Assembly (NCBI RefSeq): GCF_011397635.1
Contig: NC_064770.1
Coordinates: 22,190,200-22,254,199, forward strand
From: Epinephelus fuscoguttatus
Taxonomy: Eukaryota > Chordata > Actinopteri > Perciformes > Serranidae
Direction: 5' to 3'
DNA: 64,000 nt
Below the pieces are notes generated by a model. That model did no database searches and was not told the origin of the DNA. It saw nothing but the letters and a program-made list of their open reading frames with translations. Positions 23,101 to 34,614 of the stretch are shown piece after piece. The translations under genes were made by a program, and so were the position numbers. Positions within the stretch are counted from its first letter, which is position 1. The number at the start of each line of letters is the position of its first letter.

Positions 23101-25650
23101 GTGTTTATATTTCATGCCTGGATACCGTCACTGGTGGTAGAAACAGTGAGGGTATTATTTTTCAGTGTTATCTCGTCTTTCTGAAGAAAGTGCACCATAT
23201 CACAATTGTGGAATGTGTGTTGTTTGGATACATTGTTATGCAGGCGGTGTTGAATAAACCATATTCCCATAGATTCAAGCATTACGGATGTGTCTGCTAT
23301 GATGTGCTGATTTGATATTCTTCGGTCTCTTGCAGGTACTACCTGAAAGAATCTCGAGGCAGCAGAAGGTGGTTGATATTCTTAGAGGGTCAGTATTCAT
23401 TTGAGTAATTTCATTATGTTTCTTCTTTCATAACTGTAGACAATTTATGTGATAAATTCTCCATGTTTTGTTTTCTGTGTGTATCTGTGTCCAGGCGGCT
23501 GGTACTGCTTCAACAAGGAGAACTGCGACAGCCGATACGAGACCATGAGGAGATTGATGAGCTCATCCAAGTGGCCCCAAACTAAAACAGGTCAGCTGGT
23601 CTGTATAGCTCACTACGCTCCCATAAGCACCACTGTTACTCCACCTGTGGCCCGTAGCACAGCCTGACCCCCTAACATGGTGAAAAAAGTAGCCAGATCC
23701 CACTGTAATGTCTCAGTAATTAAAAGGATCGGATGTATCTGTCACCCCGTCATAATGTAGCTGCGTTGCGCGGCTACCTGGCGCCCGCTTTTGTAGGAAA
23801 GGAGACGCCTCCCTCTCTCATTGCAGTGTAATAACTGTAATCCATGTGGTAATGATGATGAGGAAGAAGAGGATGTGTCTGGGAGTGCCAGGATGGCTAA
23901 TGATACATGTCGATCTGTCTCTGCAGGCACGGGGATCCTGTCTCCGCTGCCTGAGGAGAACCCTCACTGGTGGAACGCCAACATGGTGTAAGTTGACTCA
24001 TGTTTGTGTGTTTATTAGAGCTCAATTTTTAATCACGACTGCAAATTTAAATTTCGTGATGGCTGTGCAGGTTCGTCCCGTACTGCTCCAGCGATGTGTG
24101 GAGCGGAGCTACAGCCAAAACAGAGCAAAGTAAGACATCACTGAATTATTAAAACAGTCACGTGTGATCTTCTGTAAGAAATGTGTCATTCTACAGTGCT
24201 GCTCTCTTTGTGTTATGTTTAGGTGGATATGCCTTTATGGGCTCGCTGATTATTCAGGAGGTTGTGAAGGACCTGCTGAACAAAGGTCTGGACAATGCAA
24301 AAGTTCTGCTATTAGCAGGAAGCAGGTAGACAATTTTGTTTGTGACTTCAAATTTAAGATATTCTGCATTTTATTAATATTCCCGTATATGTCTTAATGA
24401 GAATATTTTATATTTATGCATGCAGTGCGGGTGGTACTGGGGTCCTTCTGAACGTGGACAATGTGGCGGAGCTGCTGGAGGGACTTGGGCACACTGGGAT
24501 ACAAGTGCGAGGCCTATCCGATTCTGGCTGGTTCCTGGACAACAAGCAGTACCACTGCACGGACTGTGTGGACGCTGTCAGCTGTGCCCCCACGGAGACC
24601 ATCAAGAGAGGCATCAAGTATGGGAGCCAGGGATTATGATCGTTAAATAGACGAGATGTTTTGTGAGATAGACTTATTTTAGCATGGTGGTGGCTAACCT
24701 AACATCTGTCCCTTTCACCTGCCCCATCAGGTACTGGGGAGGTGTGGTACCAGAGAGGTGCAAGAAGACCCATGAAGGAGAGGAGTGGAACTGTTTCTTT
24801 GGATATAGAGTCTTCCCATCGATAAAAAGTGAGTTTGGGGACTCACTCTGTACATGCTAATGTTAGTGGGCTTCATCAACATATCAGTGCAAGCCTAAAA
24901 CGTCTGTGTGCCATATATTAATCTTCTTCCATTCTCCCTGTGTAGGCCCTGTGTTTGTCGTCCAGTGGCTGTTTGATGAGGCCCAGTTAACAGTGGACAA
25001 CATCCAGCTAACAGGCCAGCCTGTGCAGGAAGGCCAGTGGCGCTACATCCAAAACCTGGGCATTGAGCTGAGGAACACACTCAAAGACGTCCCGTAAGGC
25101 CGTGTTTCTGCATTTTAGGAAGAGAAATGATTAAAGCGTGGTTTCAGATTTATTCATTTGGATTTTTTTTCTATTTCCAGGGCTATGTTTGCTCCAGCGT
25201 GTCTATCACATGAAGTTATCACCAGAAAGTGAGTATGCTTTAATTTCAACCCCATTTTCCAGTGTGTTAATATCAGGAGACGCTCAGCTTTGTGTGTCAG
25301 ACTTTCTTCCTGTGAGCTGACAGCGCCCTCTTGTGTTGTATTCTAGTTACTGGATTGACGTGCAGGTTAAAGGCACCTCCTTGCCCCGAGCTCTGCACTG
25401 CTGGGACCGCAGCCTCAACGACAACAGGAACAACAAGGCCCCGCCCAAAGGCTGCCCCGTACATTTGATTGACAGCTGCCCGTGGCCACACTGCAACCCC
25501 ACCTGTCCCACCATCCGAGACCAGTTCACGGGACAAGAGATGAACGTCATTCAGTTCCTCATGCACATGGGCTTTGACGTGCAGAAGATGGCCCAGCAGC
25601 AGGGCATGGACCCCAGCAAGCTACTGGGCATGCTCAGCAGCGGCAGCTAA
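20188..25650 (+). CDS. notum: Notum, secreted palmitoleoyl-protein carboxylesterase
   Basis: Notum removes the palmitoleate from Wnt proteins outside the cell and so switches Wnt signalling off. Eleven coding exons join in frame: 20188-20516, 23336-23388, 23495-23590, 23927-23987, 24071-24129, 24223-24325, 24426-24617, 24731-24828, 24946-25093, 25181-25228 and 25347-25650, giving 496 residues, the length of human NOTUM. All introns are GT-AG. The start has A at -3 and opens a hydrophobic signal peptide (about residues 5-22), followed by an arginine/proline-rich stretch. The alpha/beta-hydrolase core shows GGWYCFN, the nucleophile motif GSSAGG with Ser234 split across exons 6/7, Asp341 in WLFDEAQ and His390 in CLSHEV, matching the known Ser-Asp-His triad. 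Many paired cysteines fit a secreted enzyme. Intron 1 (2.8 kb) is the largest. Fish have several notum paralogues; synteny indicates the NOTUM orthologue (notum1 type). Confidence 0.96.
21710..21718 (+). promoter_or_regulatory. Candidate TCF/LEF site in notum intron 1
   Basis: GCTTTGATG is a full match to SCTTTGATS inside the first intron. With the upstream match at 19257 this gives two consensus sites bracketing the first exon. Function is inferred from the Wnt-target status of NOTUM only. Confidence 0.3.
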
Positions 25651-28600
25651 AAAGGACACACGTACACACAGTATCAACAAGCTAAGCCCGAGCAGGGCTG
25701 GCTGGTCTCTCCGGCCAGTCTTCCATGCCTGATACCTCCAACTCCACCTTCACAACCCATTCTACCTAAAGTCGATTCCCCTTTGACCTCCTGTTTACTT
25801 TAGTCCGAGCCTCAGTCAAACACAGGGGCTTAGATTTCTCCCACAATCCCTTCCCTCGCAACTGGTGACAAGTACAAGGGGGCAACATGCCGCCACGACA
25901 AGGCACAACTCTCTGCTACTCTCCATTTAAATTATCTTTTGCTTTGTAAAAGAAAAAAAAATATCACGAATGTAATCCAGTTTTAAGGATGCTCATTGAT
26001 GTTTTTTAATATTATTTTCATCCTTCCATATAGATTATATTCAGTCATTGTTAAGAAAACAAAGAAAACGCCACAATGACGTAAGAATGCTGTCTTTGTT
26101 AAGTAGTCACTATAGAGTATATAAGGGTATAATGTTTTACAGTTTCTCATCATACATAAATCTACATCAAGGCAGAAACAGGGACATACGTCATAGGGTG
26201 AGAAAGGCACTGGATCAGACAGGAAATTTTGTATTTATCTCAAAAACAATGGCAATAACGATAGCGAGACAACTGACACCAAAACACCTCTCATTAGCTT
26301 GTGGTATGAGACCAGGTTGGATTTAACATGCATCTTGGGTGATCTGATGACAAGTGGACAGTTTGTCTGTTCACACCTGGTATTAGAATGCGTCTCCACT
26401 TGCGTCTCAAGTGACCACTTGGGATTGGATCTGTCTTTCTTGCTCTTTACGCAAATGAACACATATATCGTTTCCATTTGCAAAGACAGAATGTTTTTAA
26501 CCAGTTGGAGGACTATGTTGCTATAGGCACACTCACAGCTTATTTAAAATTAGTAAAATCATATTTCATTGTAGAGATGAGTGCAGTATATCGATTTGCT
26601 TCGCCCCTTCTCGCTTGAGACATGACACAAGTACATCCCACAGTCCCCCTACCTCTCAGAGACAACTGCTGCAGGAGTGTGAGCTCTGTGCCGAGGACAG
26701 CTGGTGAGAAATTTGGGAAAAATAAGGGTTTAACAACAGAGTTGATCTGTTTCCAATGTCACTTTAAATTGAATGGGAGTGTTTAACAGCTGTGTTAGCT
26801 TGTGCTAACCAGGCAGATGTTGAACTGACCACTCGTCAGAAGGACAGTGGCTCCAGAGGGGAGTCAGATAAGCAAGGATGAGAGTTGAGTAGGTGGTCCT
26901 AAATGTGGCTCAGGACACACTGGCGTACACTGCTGAAAGCATACAGTATGTCCAGACCACCTCTGAATGTAGTCTGAGGATGCAGGTGGCGTATTCAAAA
27001 TTGTACTCAGAGCTTTCCACATGAGATCTGATCTACCAAGACGCATGTTAATACCAGGTGTAAACAGGGCCTTAGTTAGGCCAATAAAAGTTGCCAAAAA
27101 GATATAGTGAAAATGACAAAAGACAAACAATGCTAAGAAAAAGGATATTATTGATTACTGATGATTGATTATCATGGGTTTAGAGAAAAGATTATAGTAA
27201 CCTAAATGGCGTATTTTCAGATTAGATAGCTGTAAAGAGGCCACGATGCCTGGTTTGGTCATTTCCTGTGCTAAACAGGTAGACATTGAACTGACCACTC
27301 GTCAGAAGGACAGTGGCTCCAGGGCAGCAGCAACAGACAGGTAATATCTGGAGGGGAGTCAGATAAGCCAGGACGAGAGCTGAGTAGGCAGTCCGTAATG
27401 TGGCCCAGGACACATTAGTGTATACTGCTAAAGCACATGGCCATATGCAGACCAGACCCCCTCCGAATGTAGTCTAAGGATGCGATGGGAGCATTCAAAA
27501 CTGTTTTTAGAGCTGTCCACTTGTGATCCAATCTACAAAGACGCATATTAATACCAGGTGTAAACAGAGCCTTAGTTAGGCGACTGGAAATAAAGCCACA
27601 AATAGACAATATTCCTTGCTAATAAAAGTAGCCAAAAAAATAGTGAAAATGACAAAAGACAGACAACGCTCAGAAAACAGATATTGTAGTGATTATCACG
27701 GGTTAAGAGAAAAGATTACAGTAACCCATACCTGACAGTGTTGACATCTAAATGGCGTATTTTCAGTTTAGATAACTGTAAAGATGCCACGATGCCTGGT
27801 TTAGTCGTTTCCTCAAGCTGATTGTGGTGCTAAAGCAGACCGAAAAAATACTTTAATGGTCTTTGAGTAGCTATACACACACCACAGTGCCATTACATCT
27901 AGTCTATACCTCTTTGTCATGGGCCGCATCGTCACAAGAGGACTGTTTGAACCCGAAACATCGGGCACACACTCATGCTAGGTCAGTAGTTCAGCAATCC
28001 TCGGATCAATGCAATGAACATTTAAAGGGAGACAAATATCGTGTATTGTATATTTTTTTGAGTATTTGTATAGGTTCTTTCAAGTGTTCACTATTGTAAC
28101 TCCCTTCTTATATTTCATAATAGAGATCACTTTTTAATATAATGACAATGTTGTATGTAATGATGTCTTTATAAATGATGTTTTTAAAGGACCTCTATTT
28201 CACATCACACCAGAGAAGGAAAAGGTATTACTAATTGTAATTTTATTCTGTAACATATTTTTTAACAGAAAAAAAAACTCAAGCTACATTGGTAATTTAC
28301 ATATTTATTTTGTTATGTAAATCATATTTATAAGTGCTATTTTCACAGAGAAGTGATTCTTTGTAAATTGTAAATACATTGCTGTTTTTTCTCTTTGTGT
28401 TGATTGCATGTCTTTGTATCAGACCTGAAAGAAAAGACACATTACATATACTACAAGGTGAATATTGCTGCGCAGTCTTGTTGTTATTATTGTTATTAGT
28501 AGAAGTATCAGAAAAGGTATCAGTGGTATTTGCACAATTCTCATTCCCATTTTACATTCACGGCACAAAAACCTTTCGCAGGAGGAAAGGTCAACAGCTC

Positions 28601-28960
28601 CCTCGGGCTCCCAACAGTTTGTCACCATTTTGACATATCTGATAATAGATATGAGGCTCAGTGTACACACACTGAAATTCAAAGGGTTTTCAAGCCCTTA
28701 TTTTTGAAGAGCCTTCGTGAAATCTCAAGAAATGTGGTCAATTTACAAAAACAGGAAAATATTTCAGAGTAGGTGAAGTGAAAGTGAGAAATGTGGCGTA
28801 TTTATTTTATTGAAAATGGCACATAAGTAATAAAAAATGACCTGATGAGCTGATAAACTCAGACTTAAAATAACCAGGCTACACTACATCTTCTAACATA
28901 AAAGGTCTTATACTGGCTACGCCTAGTCTGTTTTGACATTGCTTTCAAATTTGACATTCA
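25651..28960. other. notum 3' flank and repeat-rich spacer
   Basis: No canonical AATAAA appears in the first 1.4 kb after the notum stop. Occurrences near 27082, 27592 and 27621 lie inside a duplicated repeat, and another is at 28829-28834. The 3' end of the notum transcript therefore cannot be placed. The interval contains the duplicated element at about 26310-27810 and AT-rich sequence with no credible exon. Confidence 0.55.
26310..27810. repeat. Inverted-repeat element with internally duplicated half
   Basis: TTCACACCTGGTATTAGAAT near 26370 (+) is the inverted counterpart of ATTAATACCAGGTGTAAACA, which occurs twice, near 27046 and 27547. The right half is present as two copies: TGAACTGACCACTCGTCAGA at 26821 recurs at 27287 (offset 466), and CCACGATGCCTGG at 27241 recurs at 27787 (offset 546). 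So a MITE-like element has had its right part tandemly duplicated, with the second copy carrying further inserted sequence. Confidence 0.6.
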
Positions 28961-28963
28961 ATC

Positions 28964-29140
28964 GCCTATTCACACATACACTCACATGTCGAAGGCACCG
29001 GCCTAACCCTCATGAGCAATTGGGGTTCAGTTTCCTGCTCAAGGACATTTCGACATGTGGTCAGGAGGAGCCAGAGATCAAGCTATTAACCCCTTCGATG
29101 AGAGCACCACCTGTGCTGTCTGCTGAGCTACAGCCATCCT
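28964..29140 (-). mobile_element. Degenerate tRNA-derived SINE
   Basis: On the minus strand it begins GGATGGCTGTAGCTCAGCAG, a recognisable tRNA-like A box (TAGCTCAG). It continues with a decayed B box and then CACATGTCGAAATGTCCTTG AGCAGGAAACTGAACCCC, the body of a SINE common in teleosts. Changes in the B box mean it is unlikely to be a functional tRNA or an active SINE. Confidence 0.6.
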
Positions 29141-29726
29141 CCCACACTCACAACTACGTCTGATTTTGTTTGCAGATCTACGTCTGCCACATTCATAGTT
29201 AGGGTGACTTTAATGTGCCAAACATGATGCTGTAAAGTGAATTTGCGAGGGAAAAAAGGGGGGACTGGAGCAGCTCACTGACTGACTTGCGGTCTTAGCC
29301 TTAGTCCATAGCCAATGTCCAAGTGCTTAACTTCTATAGTCACGTCAGAAACAAAAGAACACAGATTTATCTTAAAGTAACAAAGAAGGAAGTGTAATAA
29401 ATCAAATCATGACAATTCAGTTCTTGATTTAGGCCTCCTCTGCAGAGCAGTGAGTTAATAATGTCACCACTGCTAGGCGAGGGTGAAATTATTTTTTATT
29501 CCCCAGGACTTTAATGACAGATGGGCTGTTTTGGGTGATTACTCTCACCTTTTAGAGGTAGGGCTGGGAATCATTTAAAAACATTATGATACCAGTACCA
29601 ACAGTACTGTTCAATATCAAGAGAGTACTCCATTTGATACCATTTTTTTTTTGTTTAATACTTAATACATGACACCAACCTGGGCTGAAGCCGCTGCGGT
29701 AGTGGACCAATCAAATGCCACATTAA

Positions 29727-30952
29727 AGGGGAACTTCACCCGGTTTGAAAATTCATACATTTTATCTCTATGGTCAAAAACAGTTCAGAAATATTAGTAA
29801 AAATGAACAACTCTCTCCTGAATCCAAACATTAGAGTGCTAAATCTTACATTGCGATGTCACAGGGTATAAAGTCTGGAGCTGTTCCACAGACAATTAGT
29901 ATGTTTACATGGACAGTTTAATTCCACTTTCATTCGGAATGAAAGGCCATTCCGATTAAAAGTGGTCATGTAAACGGTCATTCCGATTGAAAATTAAATC
30001 CGATTAAAGGGGGTGGTTTATTCCGTTTGTCATTCCGAATGAAAGAATTTTGTGTGCATGTATACACTCATTCCTCTTTAAGTTAATTCCGGTCTTTCTA
30101 CGCATGCTCGTTTCCTTGCCCTTCTGGCGCGATGACGTATATAGCGCGCATAGCAATGGGCTGAGATAGAGCAGTCGGACTTGTTGCACTCACCGGTTTC
30201 CATACGCCAAAGCACGGTCTTCTATCTCCCTTCTTTGACCTTCTACTTCCCTTCTCCTCAACAGACGAAGCATTAGCAGAACAAGGTTGTTGTCGTACTG
30301 CTGCTTCAAGAATATAAGCAAAACAAGCCAGAAAAAGACACTAATAACGGCGTCGTCAAGCATCTTGTTATCTGGAGCGAGGACTACAGTGTTTTCTTCC
30401 GGTAAGCGTAAACACGTAACATCCGCCCCGCCCCCTATCCGATCAGAAACCTTCCCTGCCCCGAACCTTGCGCAGACCCGAATAAAGGCGATTAAACTGA
30501 TCTCCCGTGTAAACCCTCATTCGGAATGAATATTTCCCATATAAACTACCTGGAAAGACTTTAAATCTGAATGATTTCATTCAGATTTATTTCATTACGA
30601 ATGAGAAGCCATCATGTAACCGCACCCAGTGTATGATGAAAGTATACTAAACATGACGCTTCGAGCACAGAGGGGAATGTTATAGCATGAGCACTTTTTC
30701 GGTTTCAGGACTGAGCTCACTAGAATAGAATAAAACTAATTTGGGTATAAAAAAAAACATAAATGTTGTGGGTTCATAAAATCAGGCTCCCATTCATTGT
30801 CTGTGGAGCAGCTCCAGACTTTATACTTGATTACATCACTTCTGTGGTTTCTGGCTTCGAGAGAGAGTAACTCATGTTCACAAATATTGACTGAACTTTC
30901 CTAGGCCATAGAAATAACATGTTGGAATTCTTAATTTAGGTGGCGTTCCCCT
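29727..30952. mobile_element. TTAA-flanked transposon carrying a nested element
   Basis: The left end AGGGGAACTTCACC at 29727 and the reverse complement of the right end, AGGGGAACGCCACC (ending 30952), form inverted terminal repeats. TTAA flanks both sides (29723-29726 and 30953-30956). A duplicated TTAA target is the signature of piggyBac- or Kolobok-type elements. The subterminal parts are also complementary in places (GGAGCTGTTCCACAGACAAT near 29878 against the reverse of 30802-30815). No transposase is encoded. The middle, about 29901-30625, belongs to a second element. Confidence 0.7.
29901..30625. mobile_element. Inner element inside the TTAA transposon
   Basis: Starts near ATGTTTACATGGAC and ends near CATCATGTAACCGCACCC, with repeated ATTCGGAATGAA and TCCGATTAAA motifs in both orientations and a 12-bp hairpin at 30563-30588 with a 2-base loop. 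It separates the two complementary halves of the surrounding element, so it inserted later. Exact ends are uncertain. Confidence 0.55.
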
Positions 30953-31833
30953 TTAAATAGACGGACATTTGCGGTGACTGGCAATGGACACAACCTTACA
31001 GAGAGTCTTTTTTTTCTAGATCTGGGTACAAATATGATTGAAGGTGTCACTTTACTGGAGAAGTTTTGATACTTTTTGTTACTTGGTTATTTGGGTCAAT
31101 TTAGAGGCCCTATTTAGAAGTTAATTTCTGCTTAAGGGTTTGCGATAAATTGTAGTCTTGTTGCTTCCCTTATATAGAGTTAAGTCTATGAAGGTTTCAT
31201 GGTTTTCTAGTGAAAGAAAGATAGTATTAGAATGTATATTTTAAAAATCGGTCAGCCCTCCAACCTCTTAATAAGATGACAATATCATCAGCGTATGTTT
31301 TCCATAAAGCGATGGAGTGGGTTACGCATGAATTTCTTTTCCCATAGGCCCTTAAAATGATAGGAAGAGGCAAAAGCACGGCCCACAGGGCGCGTATTGG
31401 TGGATTTTGCAGTTTGGGGCAGGCCACATAAAACAGGACACACAGGAAAGTCTTTTTTGTTATCCAATCCCATTAAAATGCAGAGTCCATATCCTCATCA
31501 GTTTCGTCATTTAAACCGTTACCTCCCCTCATTCAGTCTGAATCCCACCATACTCACCTCCGGCAAATCAGTGGAAAATAATTTTTCTGAAATATACCAC
31601 ACTTCACAGGCTGTAAAAAATGAATATGTTCACCTTGCACACTGTAACTCAAAAATCACAGCATACTAATATCACAGGTTAAAGTATTTTAAGCAACTAC
31701 TAATTATTCCCACTTCCCTCTTACAAGCATCGCTCAAATCTGCCATCACTCGTGCATAATCATTTCTCTGGACCTGTATGTAATTTCTGCCTCTAATGGG
31801 AGTCTTAGCCTCCCTCCCTGTCATTACACGGCA

Positions 31834-31840
31834 TATAAAT
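31834..31840 (+). promoter_or_regulatory. Candidate TATA box for myadml2
   Basis: TATAAAT lies in a GC-richer stretch about 1 kb upstream of the myadml2 start codon. A second candidate, TATAAAA at 32726-32732, is 120 bp upstream of the start. The sequence does not say which is used; the proximal one would give a very short leader and the distal one a leader of about 1 kb (or one containing an intron). Confidence 0.35.
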
Positions 31841-31864
31841 GCCAGTTTCATACCAAGGGTGCTC

Positions 31865-31873
31865 TGACTCAGC
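31865..31873 (+). promoter_or_regulatory. Candidate antioxidant-response / small-Maf site
   Basis: TGACTCAGC fits the antioxidant response element core TGACNNNGC and, reversed, the NF-E2 motif GCTGAGTCA bound by CNC-small Maf heterodimers. It sits 25 bp past the TATAAAT at 31834. The small Maf gene mafg lies in the same window. This is a motif match only. Confidence 0.25.
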
Positions 31874-31955
31874 CTCTCTGGGTGCTCCCTAGAAATACGA
31901 CTCCCATCCTGACTGCCACATGCAGCCTCCCACCCCTCTGTGGAATATAGAACCC

Positions 31956-31965
31956 CTATTTTTAG
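31956..31965 (+). promoter_or_regulatory. Candidate MEF2 site upstream of myadml2
   Basis: CTATTTTTAG is a perfect match to the MEF2 consensus YTAWWWWTAR. As I recall, MYADML2 is expressed mainly in skeletal muscle, where MEF2 factors act, so the site is plausible. It lies 890 bp upstream of the start codon. Confidence 0.4.
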
Positions 31966-32725
31966 AGCTGGCGAGGCCTGTAACCCTGGGCTCGGCGCAA
32001 ACTTTCATTTAAACAACCGCCCCTTGCAATCTGCCGAGTGCACACTGGAGGGAGAGGGTGTGTGTGTTTGTGTGAGCGAGAAAGAGTGGGAGACCAAATC
32101 CAAAAGGCAAAAGGAGGTAGAAACAGCTAGACAAAGAGAGCCAACAGTTTGAGTGATTCTGACGGGCTGTAAGGGCCTACAGTGGAGAGATTACAAGGAC
32201 TGAGTCGCTGAGTAATGGAACTTGACTGACAGGACAACAAACTAGTCCACCTGCTCGGCACTTGGGGCTATTGTTGGAAGATTGATCTCTGGATACGGCT
32301 TACAGAGGACCTTACTTCACTTTGAACTTTCGATACACTGGACAACTTGGTGACTGAAGAGAGCACACGGGTGAAACCTAAGATTTCCGAGGACATACAC
32401 TACGGCTTTGAGTAAGACCGGGATCAAATTCCTAATCTCTAGAACATTTTAAAACACTATGAAAGACTGAAACCAGTGTTTTGTGATTTACAGAAATTAT
32501 GATCTGTATGCTTACTTCATAGACCTCTGCAGCCAAGTAGAGACATTACTTTAAAACAACAAAAATCAAAAAGATATCTCATTCAAGGTCCATCCTTTAT
32601 GACTACAAGCTACTGTACAGACGTCTACATAACAGCGTATAAATGTGACTGGATCTAAGGCCCACTACGGTAATTACAAAGCAAGCTCAGGGAAGAATTA
32701 CAGACATTTGTAATTAAGGACCATC

Positions 32726-32732
32726 TATAAAA
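32726..32732 (+). promoter_or_regulatory. Alternative proximal TATA box for myadml2
   Basis: TATAAAA occurs 120 bp before the start codon at 32852, at a distance suited to a short 5' leader. It competes with the upstream candidate at 31834. Confidence 0.3.
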
Positions 32733-32851
32733 GGCAACCAAAGGAAAGGGTGAGGTCTGTGACGAAAAAAAAGTGGGCCTCAAGGACACCAAGACAGACA
32801 GGACATCAAGAAACCAAGAAAAACAGCTGCTACTGGGAGACAACACACACC

Positions 32852-33763
32852 ATGGATCCTCATGGCGGACACTACCTCAACAAAAAAGCTGTGCTGTCAC
32901 CTTTAGGTGCAGCCCGAATTTGCCAGCTGCTACTCGGTTGCACCATAATTGCCCTTGTATCCCACAGTGCGGGCTACAGCGCAGACTATGGGACCTTTTG
33001 CATGTTTGTGTGGTGCTTCTGCTTCGCCGTCACACTGGTTGTGTTCACCTTGGACATCACACGCCTCCACACATGCATGCCCATTTCCTGGGATAACTTC
33101 ACTGTGGCGTTTGCCATGCTGGCAACGCTCATGTACATCACCGCCTCCGTGGTCTACCCTGTTTACTTCCTCCAAACAGAGTGCCCTGATGAGAGCTGTG
33201 AAGTCCAAATCTACCGCATTGTTGTCACTGTCTGCTCCAGCGTCTGCTGCTTCCCCTACGGTGCTGAGGTGATTCTGACTCGAGCCAAGCCAGGAGCTGT
33301 GGTGGGTTACATGGCCACTGTGTCCGGTCTACTCAAGGTGGTCCAGGCTTTTGCGGCCTGCATCATTTTCGGGGCCCTGGCCCACGACAGCGAGTACAAC
33401 CTCTACATCGCCACCCAGTACTGTGTAGTGGTGTACAGCCTGTGCTTCTCCGTCACCGTTATAGTGATCATACTGACAGTTTCTGGGAGGACCTCTGCCC
33501 TGCGGTTCCCCTTTGATCGGTTCGTGGTTGTCTACACCTTCTTCGCCCTGATCCTCTACCTCAGTACTGCACTGATCTGGCCCATATTCAGCTTTGACAG
33601 GAAGTACGGCACCACTACTCGTCCTGAGGACTGCCCACGTGGAGAATGTCCCTGGGATAGTAAGCTGGTGGTGGCGGTGTTCACCAACGTCAACGTGATC
33701 CTGTATTTTGTTGACCTTGTTTACTCCCAGAGGATTCGCTTTGTCTCCAGCTCTGCTGCCTGA
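32852..33763 (+). CDS. myadml2: Myeloid-associated differentiation marker-like protein 2
   Basis: A single uninterrupted coding exon of 303 residues, close to the human MYADML2 length of about 307. The frame is open further upstream, but the ATG at 32852 has an ideal context (CACACCATGG) and starts the expected short cytosolic N-terminus. The protein shows eight hydrophobic segments at about residues 22-40, 48-68, 82-106, 122-143, 158-177, 189-210, 222-247 and 271-292, i.e. two consecutive four-helix MARVEL domains as in the MYADM family. Each domain has a cysteine pair in its last extracellular loop (Cys111/Cys116 and Cys261/Cys266), which may form disulfides. It is an integral membrane protein; the family is linked to membrane lipid domains, and no enzymatic role is known. 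Its place between notum and pycr1 matches the mammalian MYADML2 and separates it from MYADM itself. Confidence 0.93.
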   Translation: MDPHGGHYLNKKAVLSPLGAARICQLLLGCTIIALVSHSAGYSADYGTFCMFVWCFCFAVTLVVFTLDITRLHTCMPISWDNFTVAFAMLATLMYITASVVYPVYFLQTECPDESCEVQIYRIVVTVCSSVCCFPYGAEVILTRAKPGAVVGYMATVSGLLKVVQAFAACIIFGALAHDSEYNLYIATQYCVVVYSLCFSVTVIVIILTVSGRTSALRFPFDRFVVVYTFFALILYLSTALIWPIFSFDRKYGTTTRPEDCPRGECPWDSKLVVAVFTNVNVILYFVDLVYSQRIRFVSSSAA

Positions 33764-33802
33764 GAAACTTTCCCCCCTCAAGACTGCTTAGCCTCAGAGA
33801 CA

Positions 33803-34571
33803 AATAAAGAAAGTTTGAGGCCTCATCCATCATACTCTCCACAGTCAGGTCTCTGTGAAGGACTCATTTCCTTGGATCCATAGATTCATGGTGTCGTATT
33901 TATGTGTGACATTTTTTATTATCAGTATTCATCTAGAATTGAGCCTGTAGGCAGCAAAACTGACAGTATTACCCTATGCTATAAACTTAGAGGCCTTTTC
34001 CCAGTTCTGCGGTGACCTACCAGGGAGAGACTGCCGGGTGCGCCGATGAGCTGATCTCAGCAACTTTGTTCACAAAGGACCCTGGGAAGTATGTCCATCT
34101 CAGCACCCAACACATCCCTCTGCACCTGGTTCCTTTGGTGTTTGCACACAGGACAGACCTATGGGAGTGTGGGATAATGTTTAGAAAATCAGAGCAGTGT
34201 TATGTCAGTCAGATTACAGTGGCTGAACAATTTATTTATGTATTAATATATGTATTAAATGTATGTAAACATACATCTCATAGAGATGAATAGCTAATGT
34301 TAGGTTTACAGTTTGCACTGAACATAGCTTTTGGTTTCAGTTTAACCATTTTGTTGCATTTTTTCCACATTTTGTCCTCATATGTGCCAAAAGTTGAAGT
34401 TCATTAGGCTTTTCTGACATCCATTGAATGTTAAATATATCTGATACATTCATTTTTGAAGGCGAAATTTTGACAAAAGTATTAATTTTTCACTTCACTT
34501 GGGAAAGCACAATCATGTAGTGTAATAACTCCCCTTTTGCTATATTTCTGATATGTTCCATGTTCAATAAA
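33803..34571 (+). terminator. Candidate poly(A) signals of myadml2
   Basis: AATAAA occurs at 33803-33808, only 40 bases past the stop, and again at 34566-34571, after about 800 bases of AT-rich sequence with no repeats recognised. Either could end the transcript; I see no downstream GU-rich element that settles it. Confidence 0.4.
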
Positions 34572-34614
34572 ATATCGAACAGGATGTTTTGTCTGTCTTT
34601 TTTAAAATATCTTT

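Noticed and set aside
29563-31110. A third, outermost transposon around the TTAA element
   Set aside because: AGGGCTGGGAATCA at 29563 resembles the start of another fish repeat, but I could not identify a matching right end, so it is not listed as a feature.
32930-33208. Minus- and alternative-frame open frames over myadml2, and likewise over notum, pycr1 and mafg exons
   Set aside because: Shadows of the real coding exons, without their own family matches.
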